64,000 bases of DNA. Origin: Phylloscopus collybita. Its lineage: Eukaryota > Chordata > Aves > Passeriformes > Phylloscopidae. The notes below the pieces were generated by a model. That model did no database searches, was not told the origin of the DNA, and saw only the letters and a program-made list of their open reading frames with translations. Each line of letters opens with the position of its first letter. The stretch's first letter is position 1. A program made the position numbers and the translations under genes. The stretch covers positions 25,781,501 through 25,845,500 of the forward strand of contig JAJNNQ010000009.1 of the NCBI GenBank assembly GCA_027886175.1. Reading direction: 5' to 3'. Positions 36,247-48,200 of the stretch are shown here, piece after piece.

Positions 36247-39200
36247 CAAAGTTTAGACTTTCAAAGAAGAACTGATTTAAATATAAATAAACCATTTGGT
36301 GCTGTGTGAATACTAAGAGGCTTTAACTCCTCAAGAATGTATCAATTCCAAAGGTCTCAAATGGGAAATTTAGCACTGTCAGCAGCATGGAGTCATAACT
36401 TTATAAATGAAAAAAAAAGTTAATTCAGTATATACTTATGTTTCTGTTCCTTCTTATTGACCTTTCTTTTGATCCAGTCAAGTAATTCTAGAGAACAAAA
36501 TTTATAGTTTCCAGTAGTAACATTTTAGTAATTTTAGTAATATTTTAGTTATCATTTAGTTATCATTTAGTGGCCAAAAGCACACACATAAACTTCTATA
36601 ACTCTCTTAAACAGAAGAAAGCTTTAGGATGTGATATTCCAGAAAAAAAATCTCAAATCAAAACCACTTTTTGCTAAACTGAAATTAGTTTGGCTTTAAT
36701 TTCTGATTTTCATTCTAGTTTTTGTGGTTATTTGGTTTTCCTTGTATTTGTTGTACAATATTTATCAGTGTTGTGTTGAACAATACAAACTATATTTACA
36801 TGTGCAACAAAAGACATAGCAGAATAAATGGAATCTTTAGACATACTTCTCTCAGACTTTCAAAGCCTTTCAAAATCTGTCAAGCATAGAGAAAGATAGT
36901 CAAAAAACATGTGAAAATGTGAAATTTGGAGGTAAAAACATAATCACACAATGTATTTAGATGAGTCAAAAGTAGCCTCATTTAGAAACTCAAACAATCT
37001 TGCAGTGGAGGTGATGTAAAACATGAGGTCATACCCACTTCAAAGTGATCTCATTGAGAGGTTAAACATCATCTTTCACACAGTTTTATAATTGAACCAC
37101 TGCTCTATCACTATTTTGGATTGATTTTTATTTGCACTCACACAACATTTTGGTTTTCATATATCACAACACAAGTTTGACCCTCAAGCTGCTTATAGTT
37201 TTTGGAGACTTGTAGAAAAGAGCTAGCTGTTTCCTTTCCAAGAAGATGTGGATCATGATACAGCTGAACAGGATCACAGAATCTTATCTCCATTGTTATG
37301 ACAAAATAAACAGTCATTACTAGCTGCAAAGAAAATAAGCTCTTCAGTAAGCAGAGCAGATCCCTAGCCTACCAGTTCACAAATATAAAAACAAAGCTTT
37401 ATGAAGGAAAAGTGTCGTGAAAACCGGTGGATCATTAACAGGTGAGGAAAGAAAAATCTTCACATAGTAGAGACACATTGAAGGCTCTTGGTGGACCACT
37501 GGCACTGTTCACACAAAGGCAGTTTTGATTTGTTTCTAAAGCTCAGGATTTCAAGCAAACGCCGGGTGGGCACACAGCTGCACACGGCGATGGGGACACA
37601 GGTGATGTGCCTGCAGCTGTCAGTGCTGAACACCCAGCCCCATGCTTTGTGCCCAGCGATGGAAAAGTAGTTGACCTTGGCATTGCCACAGTTTTGTCAG
37701 AAAGCCCACATGTTAATTAAATACACACTTAATGGCTGTAGTTAAAAACACTCGACAGTGTCTGACAATTTGCACGAAGAAGAACAAACTCAGGCTGAGT
37801 AAGCAATTGAACCACTGCTTCTAGTATGCATAAAGAGTCCAAGCAGGGATTAAATCCTCCTTCAGCTAGGTGCTGTACAAACAAATAGCAGAAAGAGAAT
37901 CCCCCAGCTGAGTTCACCACCTTAGGCAGTGCATTGCCAGTAGCAGTATCACTTACAGCTGAGACTTGGCTACATTTTCTGAGTTAATGAGCAGGGAAGC
38001 AGTATTTGGTATAAAATTGATTCTGTGAGAAATCTGGAATCTGGCACTTAAGAGAGAAGTACTGGCAAGCAAAATGTAAAGAAACATAATATAAAATATG
38101 GCCATCACTTAAAAAGGACAAAAAAAAAAATCATACAGTTTCTCATACAACCAACTGATAATCCAAGGAGAACAAGTAATGCAAAAATAATCATGGAGTG
38201 ACACACAGTGTGGCATTTATGTAATCCAAAAAAAGACTGGAGACAGGGTGTTTCTTCCAGAACAAAGACAGTATAATTAGTTTTTTCTTCTGCTAAACCC
38301 TTAAATAATACTGCAGAAAGGTGTGATAAGAGGAGGAAAAAAACAGAAGTCTTTTCAGGAGACACCTGGCTGTGCCAAGGGAGAGGAAAGAAAGAGGAGT
38401 CCAGTAGCACCCAGTCCTCCCAGCATGGCAGGCCCTTTCTCTTTGCTCATCCCTACTCGCTCCTCACCCTGCTGATTCCTCAGGCACCACAGGTCTCCCC
38501 CTTCTCCTCAGGGAGAGGCCAGTCCCTGAACTAGAGCTGCTGGGGCATCCTCCAGAGAAAAGTCACTGCAACTCTGGCCAGTACTGCTCCACCTGTGTTG
38601 TAGGTGACGCCATGCCTTGAGTGAAAAGCTGCAGAGGGGCTAGAATAAAGCTACAGAATTAAACCATTAAATAAACAGTAATGCATTTGTTTTGTTTTCC
38701 TGACATTCTGTTACCCCTGTCCAGTCCTTGTGCTCCATCTTCTCTTCTCTTCTTCATTTTAAAGAGGTAACTAGACAGATCAGTAGATCAGTAACTAGAA
38801 GTCAGTACTGCCAACCCCTAAAGCAGCTTCTCCTTTGGACCCATGTGACTTGTGTTGCTTGAATTCCCAGCAATTCCCACCAGAGAGAGCTGTCCTGGGC
38901 ACTGAACACCCAGTTCCATGCTCCATATTCAGTATGGTGTTTGCTGCCAGATGTCTTAGCAGTACTGCAATTAAGTCATAAAGTAGATTCCAGCAGAGGT
39001 GAGCTGGGGTACTGGCACTTAAGTTCAATCAGAAAAAGGATGTGAGGGATCTCTCTCTTAATCCTGGTAAATAATATAAGCCCCATGAAATCAAGGCATT
39101 TGAGATGCATCTTTATCCTAAAGAGCAGATTTGCTCATTTCTGTAGTCCTACATCACATTCACTCTTCTCTCGCTATTTAACATTTTACAAAATATCTCC

Positions 39201-39349
39201 TGGTATGCAACCACACAAATATGGGCAGAGCATTATCCTCTAGCACCACAAACCCCTTCAGCTGAACCCTTCAGAGCCACTGAGGTCCATTGAGCAGAGG
39301 CTCTGCCTTGTAGCTCAGACACGCAGGTTGTGTCTGCAGGGAGGTGATG
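36247..39349. other. Intergenic, nothing recognised
   Basis: AT-rich non-coding sequence. A small TTTAGTTATCA reiteration is seen at about 36542-36570. No gene or transposon recognised. Confidence 0.55.
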
Positions 39350-39650
39350 TGGAGATGATTAAGTTACAAAAGTACCGTGTGAAAACCATTAAGTGTCACA
39401 AGTTGTCTGGAGAGTGATTTTTACACTTATCAGCTTAATGGCAAGCAAAGGCCATTAGATGCACTCTAAAAATTCCTCCCTGCTATCTGTGGGTCCCCAC
39501 AGCATGCCGTGGACACGCGCCGAGGGCTCGCCTCGTGAAATCCTGCCCTTCTGGGAAGGTGGAATCAATTAGCATGTAGGATGTGTGCTTAGGGGAATGA
39601 GCCTTGTTGTGAACAGCCGACAAGAGGTATCAGCTGGGCTGTTTGCTCAC
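39350..39650. promoter_or_regulatory. Candidate conserved non-coding element
   Basis: A compositionally distinct patch. It contains a GATA-type TTATCA (about 39427), an MEF2-like CTCTAAAAATTCC (about 39463-39475), a CpG-containing stretch ACACGCGCCGAGGGCTCGCC (39513-39532) and a homeobox-like CAATTAG (39566-39572). Mixed motif density and isolated CpGs in an otherwise CpG-poor region can mark an enhancer. Speculative without alignment. Confidence 0.2.
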
Positions 39651-40751
39651 ATGGAGCCTGTTAGTTACACAAACACAAGGAAAGAAGATAGTATTACAGG
39701 TGAAATCCTGCAGTTCTCCTAATGAAAGTGAATTTGTTTCTCTTCCTGTTTTTCTGACTTATCCTTACTATTTGACCATTATTAGAGTGTAGCTCGTATG
39801 CCAGCTGAATGACAGTTTTCTTCCTCCCATTCAACATTTTCTATCTCTCTCACTATTTTAACTCAAAGAAATTGCAAAAGAAGTACCTAGACTTTTCTTG
39901 GGAGCAGCACCAAGGAAGTTGTCACTGATCCAGAAGGCTGTTTCAAAATACAGCTGGGAAAAATAAACTCTGAGAAATAGATCAAAACTGGCAATTTCAG
40001 AAAGAAATTCATGCTTTTTCAATTTTCATATTCTAATGATCTTTGACCTTCCCATTTACATTTATCTTTTTCAGTTCAAGAGGGAAGTAGTGCTACCAGT
40101 ATGAAAAAGTAAAGCCCCAAAACAGTAACTGCTGGGGAGAGAAGACTTGCTTTACCAGAAATAGCATAACCTGTACATTGATCACTCATCTTAATGCAAA
40201 GCCAAGGAATGAAATTCTCTTTCCTACCAGAGGATCTTGGGATGAACAAATGTTCATTGTTGCTGTGTGATCTAGTGACACCCCTTAGCACTACTCAGTC
40301 TGTGTGACTAGTGAGATATCAAGTCAGTGTTACATTCCATTTCTTATTCTGAAAGACGGAGTCCATGGACAAGGGGCTGGCCAAGGACAATCCTGGCCTT
40401 CATGAGGTTTTCCACTTCTTGTGGCTGCTGTCTTACTCCCTCAACCTAGGGACTGACAGTCAATATACTGGATACAATCTGCCCTGGCTGGCTGCTGTCA
40501 GGTAAAACGTGTGCTGACAGGAGCTGGTCTATGGCAAGAGCTGAAGCAGAGGTAGCTCAGCAAGATAAGACTTTTCTGAGATCTTGGCAATAACACCTAC
40601 ATCAAATTTTCATATCATGGTTACTTTTCAAAAGATTTGTTATTTGAAAAAAAAAAAAGGCAGATTTTTTTTTCAGGACCAATACACAAATTTAATTCTT
40701 TATATTTAAAGTGATAGTTTTCCAAACAAACCCCACCATTTTAACACTGGA

Positions 40752-40793
40752 AAGAAGAAGAAGAAGAAGAAGAAGAAGAAGAAGAAGAAGAAG
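40752..40793. repeat. (AAG)14 trinucleotide microsatellite
   Basis: Fourteen perfect AAG units. The reverse strand yields a poly-leucine frame, which is a by-product of the repeat. Confidence 0.97.
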
Positions 40794-43700
40794 ATTACTA
40801 TCATTGAAGCAAACCACCAGCATGGGCAATATCCATTCAATGGGCTGACACCTGCAACAAGTAATAACATGTAACATTAATAACAGCCACTATTACCAAG
40901 CAAATAAAACTGTATTCTTCTTACTTTTAGAAGTCTGGGAGCGAGTAAGGTGGAGAATCCTGAAATTCTTCTCTCACCATAGAAATACAAATGCTAGTAG
41001 TTTTCTTGCATCATTTTATGGATGCTTATCCAGTTTCTGCAAAACTATGCAAAGCCTGTCATTCATTAATTTGAAAAATCCACAGAATTTTTTTCTTTGA
41101 GTTATCAGCATAAGTGACATTGACCTCAATATCAATTCACATAAGCTTCAATTTTCAGGCAGCAAGAGGGAAGAGTGGGAATGTCTTGAACAGAAAGCAA
41201 GAATTGAAAAATTCAGTGCAAAATATGAATACAATGAAGAACACATTAAATGGGGAATTTATAACACAAGCTCTGTAACACACAGATATGCTGAAATCAA
41301 ACTGAAAATGGGCGGCATAAGATGATCTCTTCTTTGTACAGAGTAAATGTATAAAACATTTAAGCTCTTGAAGAAACAGGATAGGTTAAAATTAGAAATC
41401 AGCTCTTAAAATAAGAGTTACCTGTAAAGATCGGGCTTGAGCTGTATAGTTACAGAGCTGGACCAGGAGCTGAAAAGGGAGCAGAAAATGTTGAAATGTT
41501 TTTATTCTCTTTTGTTTGGGACAGTAGTGATGAACTGCTTATGGTTAAATGGTAATTTTAAAAAAGTGATAAAAAGAAGGGACAGACTGAAAACACAACA
41601 ACAGAGTCAGGAGAGGTATCCTTAATTATATATCATGTTTTTCCCTGAAGTGATGAACATGCTCTGCCAATCTGAAAGCTCTTGTTGCTCTGCATAATAT
41701 GGTCCTGAAACAAAGAATAACCAAAGTCCATGTCTCTGCAGTAAATAAAATTTCAACTACTCTATTATAAACATATTTGCTTTTATTGACAGATCACAGG
41801 TTTTGAAAAGTTTGGAAGACTTCCTTCCTCCCAGAGTGTCAAATTTGTATTGTCCATTTGATGAAATTATGAAGTCATGTTCTTCATGTGACAATGCAGG
41901 AGGGAAAAAAAAGGAAATGAAAAAAAAATCAACTCAGCACCATAATTTCTGAACATTTTGGCATATTTTATTGTTTCCTCTTTACCACCCCCTCCTTCTT
42001 ATCTCATGTACGGGCCCATCTACAGTAATGTTTTAAATGAAAAGCCTTTTAGTGAGCCAACTGCACCTTTCTCTAGGGAGTTCCCACTGAAATTCCTGAT
42101 AACACCAAACAATGGAAGTTTTTTCAGAGTTACAAAGCGCAATGAAAATGACATAAATTATAGTTTAGAAATTTCATCCCTTTGAATGCATTTTTCCTTC
42201 ATTATTCAGAGCATTTTTTTCTAGAAAAACAAACCAAATCTTTCCACAGAGTAATTTAATTAAGCCAGAATACTAGCAGCAGGAGTGAGCTCCCTCAATT
42301 ATTGCCATTTTGTATTTCTATTTTAGAATGTTTTTTATAAAACAAGCAGTTAGAGAGCTGGGGAACTCAGGACCTGGTTTTCTAAATATTTACAGCAACC
42401 AATTAAAACCATAGCAGAGGGGACACAGGCTTGACTCAGCTGTGCATATCTATTGCATTTAGATAGATTTGGATTTATGGATACATGGAAATGTATGTCA
42501 ATAACAAATTGACCTCCTAAAAAAGAAATCCTGAGCCTTGTTCATGCAGCTAAATCAATGTGTTGGGCAAACTTGTGCTACCTTTCTTCATATGGGTACA
42601 TAGGAGTTGGAGGAGTGTAGTTGCTTGAGCCTGTTTCTAGTGTTCCTTCAAAGCCATGCTGTCAGGGATGAGGGTGGAAGTCCAGGAGAAGTCCAGGTCA
42701 CCTACAGAGATCAAGGGACTCTGTGTGGGACACCTTCACCTGGTGGAAAAGACGGTGTCATTTCATGTTTTAGCTTATTTATTGCCCAGTTTAGATGCCT
42801 AACATACCTACATGCTGGTAGAGTTAATTTCTCCAAATGTGGATAGTTACTTCAATCGTACATGAGAAGAAGAAGGGGATGAGTTAGTCCTGTGAAAGTA
42901 AGCTCTTAAATACTACAAAGGCCCTGGCAGGAGGAAGCTGTGTCTGACAACCTGCAGAAGCAGATCCCATTCAGCGAATTGGATTTCTCACATGCCTGGG
43001 GAGAGCATGCCTGCACAAAGGGTGATCTGCTCGGGCCACTTTGGTGTTCATGCCTCTCCTGGGTGCCCCTAAGAGGGGAAGAATGACCCAAGGGATTCCC
43101 CTGCCCAGAGGAAGGACATCCAGCCTTGAAGGGCTGCTGCAGGCTGCGTTTGCCACGGCTGCTCAGCAAGTGGGTGAATGGATGTTTCTCCAGTTGAGTG
43201 CATGTGGAGGGGCTCCTTCAGACTGGGGCAGAGACAGGGACTCTGTTTTGGGGAGGATCTCTAGCAATTAATTATTGCCTAAAAGTCTGGGTGTGGGTTG
43301 CTAACACTATGCATATAATTTCTGGCATCAGTAGAGATTAGCCAGTCCAAGAAAGTAGGATCAGTGTGGGGTTTAGGCAGACTAATTCCTATCCCAGGTT
43401 TTATGCTATTTCAATTTCTTTAGTCTTCTGCCAGGCCAATACACAGATCTGCAGGAATCGCTCTTCTTCCAGCTTCACACAGGCTTACAAATGCCAAAAT
43501 TAACAAATCAAGATTGCATTTAATTCCAGATGAGCACATCTGAATTTCTCCCTCTTATGAAAATATTTTGCATTTTACTCAGAAGAAATGCTTACTTAAA
43601 CAACTAAGCAAAAGATTTCAAAAATCAACTTTTAGTTCACATCTTTGTTCCTGAGTCCAAGACTATGTATAAGTCTTCTCACTCTTCCCAGTCAGTCTTG

Positions 43701-45058
43701 TCTGGTGCAAGGAAGAATGAAGGAATTGGGCTCCAGCAGTGTCAGGCAATGAAAGAGAGCAATTGCAGGCCCCTCCTGGGGGAGACACAGGCATCATGGC
43801 ACTGCCAGGACTGGGATCCGTTCAGACACTTCCAGCTGTGGAAGCCAGTTTCCAGCTGTGGGAACTGGTGGAAATGCAGTGGTGAAAGATGGGGTGCTGA
43901 GCACCACTCTCCTGAGTGCTGAGGCTGATGATCCCATCAAATCATAGCATGCCCTGTCATTTACAAACTGTAAATGCAGTCCCAGGGGCTTGGCCACAGC
44001 TGTGCAGGAGGACTGCAGCAGGGAAGTTTAGTGCATATGCAGAGCCTGTGCTCAAGGATAATTTCCTATTCCTAACCATTGTAGCCTCCTTTATTGTTTT
44101 CTTCAGCATGCAGATGTTCTATTTGCAAAGGCAGGTGCAGTATGGCAGAGTCTCCCTAGGGGTAACACGGGACAACTCTTGCTGAAGATCAGACCTGACC
44201 TGTACCAGCTCTAAAATATCTCAGGTGAATCTGAGAAGAGGACTTGGCAACAATTCAAGAGGTTTGACTTCTGGACTGTGTAGTGTATAAAACCACCCCT
44301 GAACATTTTGTTGAAATATCTGCTGCCCACGCCAGCCTTCTCTTTCCAGCCATTATAAAGGAATGGCAAAGCCTAAACTGTGGAATTTCTTAAAAATACT
44401 TCCCCTGTGTCGAGGACTGCGACAAATACTAGGCAAATCACCAACAGATGAAGACCTAAATCCTTAAGACTTTATACATATGGATTAAAAGGAATGGTTT
44501 GAATGTCAAAATAAATAAATATAAAGCTGATTTTACACTACAGGATTATGCTCGGGAGGGAAGGTTTTCCTCCTGTCTTACACAACCAAACTTCAAAAGA
44601 AAAAACTCCCTGTTAAACACTACTGGCTTACTGCAGTTGTGTGGATGATGTGAGGACAAACCTTTTTTTTTCTTTTTTTTTTAGGGAAAAGCTCAATTTG
44701 GCAGGTTTGGAAGCGATTTCTCCTCTCAGTTTGCAAAGTGCAAATCAGGACAGTTTGTAACAACACAGAGCTATTGAGATGCAGGGAACTATTTACATAA
44801 GTAAGGTAAGCAGGATTTGACCCAGCTCCATGAGCTCTGCAGATAGCATTGTCCTGTCAATTTTCACTCCCTACAGCAATGAAGGCAGATAAATGGCTTC
44901 CTGCCATATGGCATCACCTTTTTACAAGAGATCATGAGGGCATTGCCACTGGCCGATAGATGCTTTGGAGGGAAATCCCACTTTGCTTCACACAACAATT
45001 TCCAGAATGTTTTCCAAATCTGCCATGTACTATGAGTTCTCTGCTGAAATATGTAAAG
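40794..45058. other. Intergenic, nothing recognised
   Basis: No supportable gene. A 20-bp-spaced repetition of TTCCAGCTGTGG occurs at 43830 and 43850. Overlapping open frames around 42900-43270 and 43665-44185 show no domain resemblance. Confidence 0.55.
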
Positions 45059-45090
45059 ATTTTTTCCTGGTAATGGTACCAGGAAAAAAT
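45059..45090. repeat. Perfect 14-bp inverted repeat with 4-nt loop
   Basis: ATTTTTTCCTGGTA (45059-45072), ATGG, then TACCAGGAAAAAAT (45077-45090), an exact reverse complement. Hairpin-forming. No surrounding transposon or longer microRNA-length stem is evident. Confidence 0.95.
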
Positions 45091-45239
45091 GAGACTTGTG
45101 TGTGAGGTTTGATATCTTCAGGCCTCACCACAGGCCAGAGATCTGCCTATGAATTATGTGATCGCTCAGGGTCACTATTGCCAACTTTTGTTGGGCATGA
45201 TTCTGCATGACACCCCCCATGGGCCATTCATTTGAGAGT

Positions 45240-45297
45240 TGTACTCCAAGACCCTTGTGCTCCCTTCCAACTCAAAATACTCTGTGATCCTGTGTTT
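45240..45297 (+). mobile_element. CR1 3' tail fragment
   Basis: TACTCCAAGACCCTTGTG, CTCCCTTCCAACTCAAAATA and CTCTGTGATCCTGTG match the terminal part of CR1 elements (pattern 'GGTCCCTTCCAACTCAGGATATTCTGTGATTCTGTG') in sense orientation. Only the last about 60 bases are recognisable; the upstream limit is unclear. Confidence 0.65.
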
Positions 45298-48200
45298 TGA
45301 TCCATTTCTGATGCCTTCAAGAAGAACAGATACCAGCCTGAGGTTTTTTTCGAACACAGCCTTATAGCAGAAAGCTTAGGCTGTCACATGAATGAAGTTT
45401 AATAGAAAACTTTAGCCTGTTAGTTAGAGATCTCCCTCAGTATTTCCAGGCTGTGCTTTATCCATAGGTGCTGCCTTTCATCCTCTACTATCTGTCAACT
45501 ATAGACTAGCTAGTTGTGATGTGCCTCATGACTGTGTTACACCAAAGAAAATCAGAGAAAATAAATGATGTTATTCAAATCTGACTTCAGAAAAGGGCAA
45601 ATCTCTCAGGAAAGCACTCCTCCCCTCTTATTTATTATATAAAGCTCTCACATCTCTGGAAGGGATTGCTTTATACTCTCACTCTGTGTAAAATTTAGCC
45701 TGCCAAGAAGCAGCTGATAAACTCAAATCTCTTCTCACAGCACGAGTTTCTTAATGCCTCTGCCTCATTTGTTCATCAGCACTTTATGAGAAAATAAACA
45801 AAAACACTGTCTGTTTGCCCATTGTCATCAAGGGCATCTGAACACTTCCTGCCGGGAGAGGTGGTTGTACCACCCTTGGAGCAGAGGGGATCACATCTTT
45901 CTTCTGCCTCTGCATTTACAATGGCCCATCTACAAAGCTGGAATCCCAGGGAGCTTAATCAAAAGCCTGAAGACACCCCGGGGTACATGTTATTGTCTAA
46001 TAAGAGCAAGCAGTGCACGCTGTTAGCACCAGCATCAGGCTAGTGTCAGCACCTCTGCATACTTGGGCAACCCTTGGAGGAATCCTACTTCTGCTCTTAT
46101 GGAGCAGAAATTGTTACAGATGTAAAAAGTAGACCATAGCAGTCATACAATAACTTTTGATGAGGTAAAAAAATAAAAATAGATACTCGGTGTTCCCCTC
46201 TGGAAACAGTTTTCTCTCTCACATCAGTTTGGAAAGGACATTTCTGCTTTTTTGCAGTTCATCCTATCAGCTACCATAGTAAAGCAGTGCAACAGTGCCC
46301 CAAAATATCCCAGGATCACAGTCTTGGGTTAAAATCCACAGATTTCATCACAAGTCCACTGGCCAACATTTCAGTGTTTTTTAAAAGGCAGTTCTGTGAG
46401 AAGCTAAATGCAGTTCTTACCATCCATCCCTCAAACTAGGCAGCGGTGAACATGCAATTTCCAAATTATTTTTCTCCAAGAGAATTGTTTTCTTCTTGTC
46501 TGCTTTTTGCAAAAGATTCCCCCTCAAATCCATTTTTTTCCTCCACAGTCCCTTCTAACGGTATTTTCCTTCCCTGTTTTTAGCATAACAGGATCGACGT
46601 GATTATTTGACCCCACTTCTGCACCCCCATGTGCTCCTGTCAGAGAAGGGAGGGGCAGCAGATGTGCAGTTGGGAGGGACGCTGCTCATGAGGGCTTTGC
46701 TCATCCAGAATCTCTCTGAAGAGAGGGAGGAAACGGGATTGTATGAAAGACACCTAACAGCACTCCAACCTTCATGTGAGGTGCAGCATGGAGAAGGTGC
46801 TGGGGAGGGGATTCACAGTCTCCAGGGAGGCTCCTGTGCCCAGAGACAGAACAAGGGCCTGCTTCCACCCTGCTCACTGTGCCCTGAAAGTGAGAGAGAG
46901 ACTGTGCATATGCCACTGTAAGTGCTACAATGAGGAATGAATACTCTGTTAAGTCCTATTTATACCGTTCTTAGACAAAGGGAGACCTGAAGATCTTTGC
47001 ATCTTTCCTTTTCATCAATGAAACGGTTAACAAGGGGAAGAGGTGCCGAAGTCTCCCGGGCAGACCCCTGGCAGTGCTGCCGTTCCAAGCAGAGTTCAGT
47101 CACATGTGCTGTCCCATGACTTGGACTCTGCAGTGCTCCTGGTCCTCCAGAGGCACAGCAGGGGCAGGATGGGGCAGGATGCACCTCCAGCCCAGGCACT
47201 GGCCTCCACCTCCACGCCCGTGCGCCGCACGTGTGGGCAGCTAGCAGGGTGAAGGGTGACAGCCTCTCAGGGCTGCTGGAAAACCTGATGCAGAGAGCAC
47301 TCTTCCCAGCAGAAGCACATCCTGAGAAAAAGGTCTTTTTGTCTGAAGTCAGTTCTGAAGTCATTTTTGAAGGGTTTTGCACTCTGCTTCAGCAGGGAAT
47401 TGGGACTCCTAGACAGATTTCAAATGCCCCTCTTTTAAAGGGCTTATAATCTGCTACCAAGTGTTTTTCACATGGGAATTTTGCATTTTAACATTACAAT
47501 ATTCCATAAATATACCCAGAGACATACATATACAAAAAGAAACAGACACCTAAAAAAGTAAAATAAAATAGAACACTAAGAAAAGTAATCAAAGCCAGGA
47601 ATATCTCAGCAATTTGCACTGAATTGGTCTCTTGTACTGCCAGAGATCATTTTAGAAGTCAAATTCTCATCAGATATTTGGGAGGGAGGGAGGAAAGGGA
47701 AGGAAATTCATGACAGATTGTGCTGTGAATTCCTAAGCCTGGAGTTTTGTTTGTGATTTATCATTGCTAAGCCTTATCAACCACTGATTGAGTCTTTCCT
47801 CTCTCAGCCCTTGAGGGTGCAGTCTGTGGTCTCCTGCGGTTCCCTCCCAGATGACCAGCTTCTCTAAATGCTAATCAGATGATACAGACCCTTCTGTGAT
47901 CTTGTGAAGGGCTCTATCAGCAGTTTGGTAGAAACACCGTCATGTAAAAATGATACTCCCTTGTCATCTCTGAGAGGTGTCTGCCAGGAAGCAGGGTAGA
48001 AACACAACATCAAATGGTTTGTATATTGTCAGCTCCTGCAGTTCGCCCTCTGATGTGTTGAATTGTGGACAAATACTTACCTGACATGGCTTATGACAGA
48101 ACTTGGGCCTTTGTGAAGAAAACAGATGTTTTATAACTCATTTATTTTTTTCCTTATTTGCTAAACTGACTTAAATTCAAACAAGCAAAAAAACCAACGC

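Noticed and set aside
40692..40877. Minus-strand frame with a run of leucines resembling a membrane protein.
   Set aside because: The leucine run is the translation of the (AAG)14 microsatellite.
46607..46921. Plus-strand open frame of 104 codons in GC-moderate sequence.
   Set aside because: No family resemblance, no splice or promoter context, and competing frames on the other strand. Probably chance.
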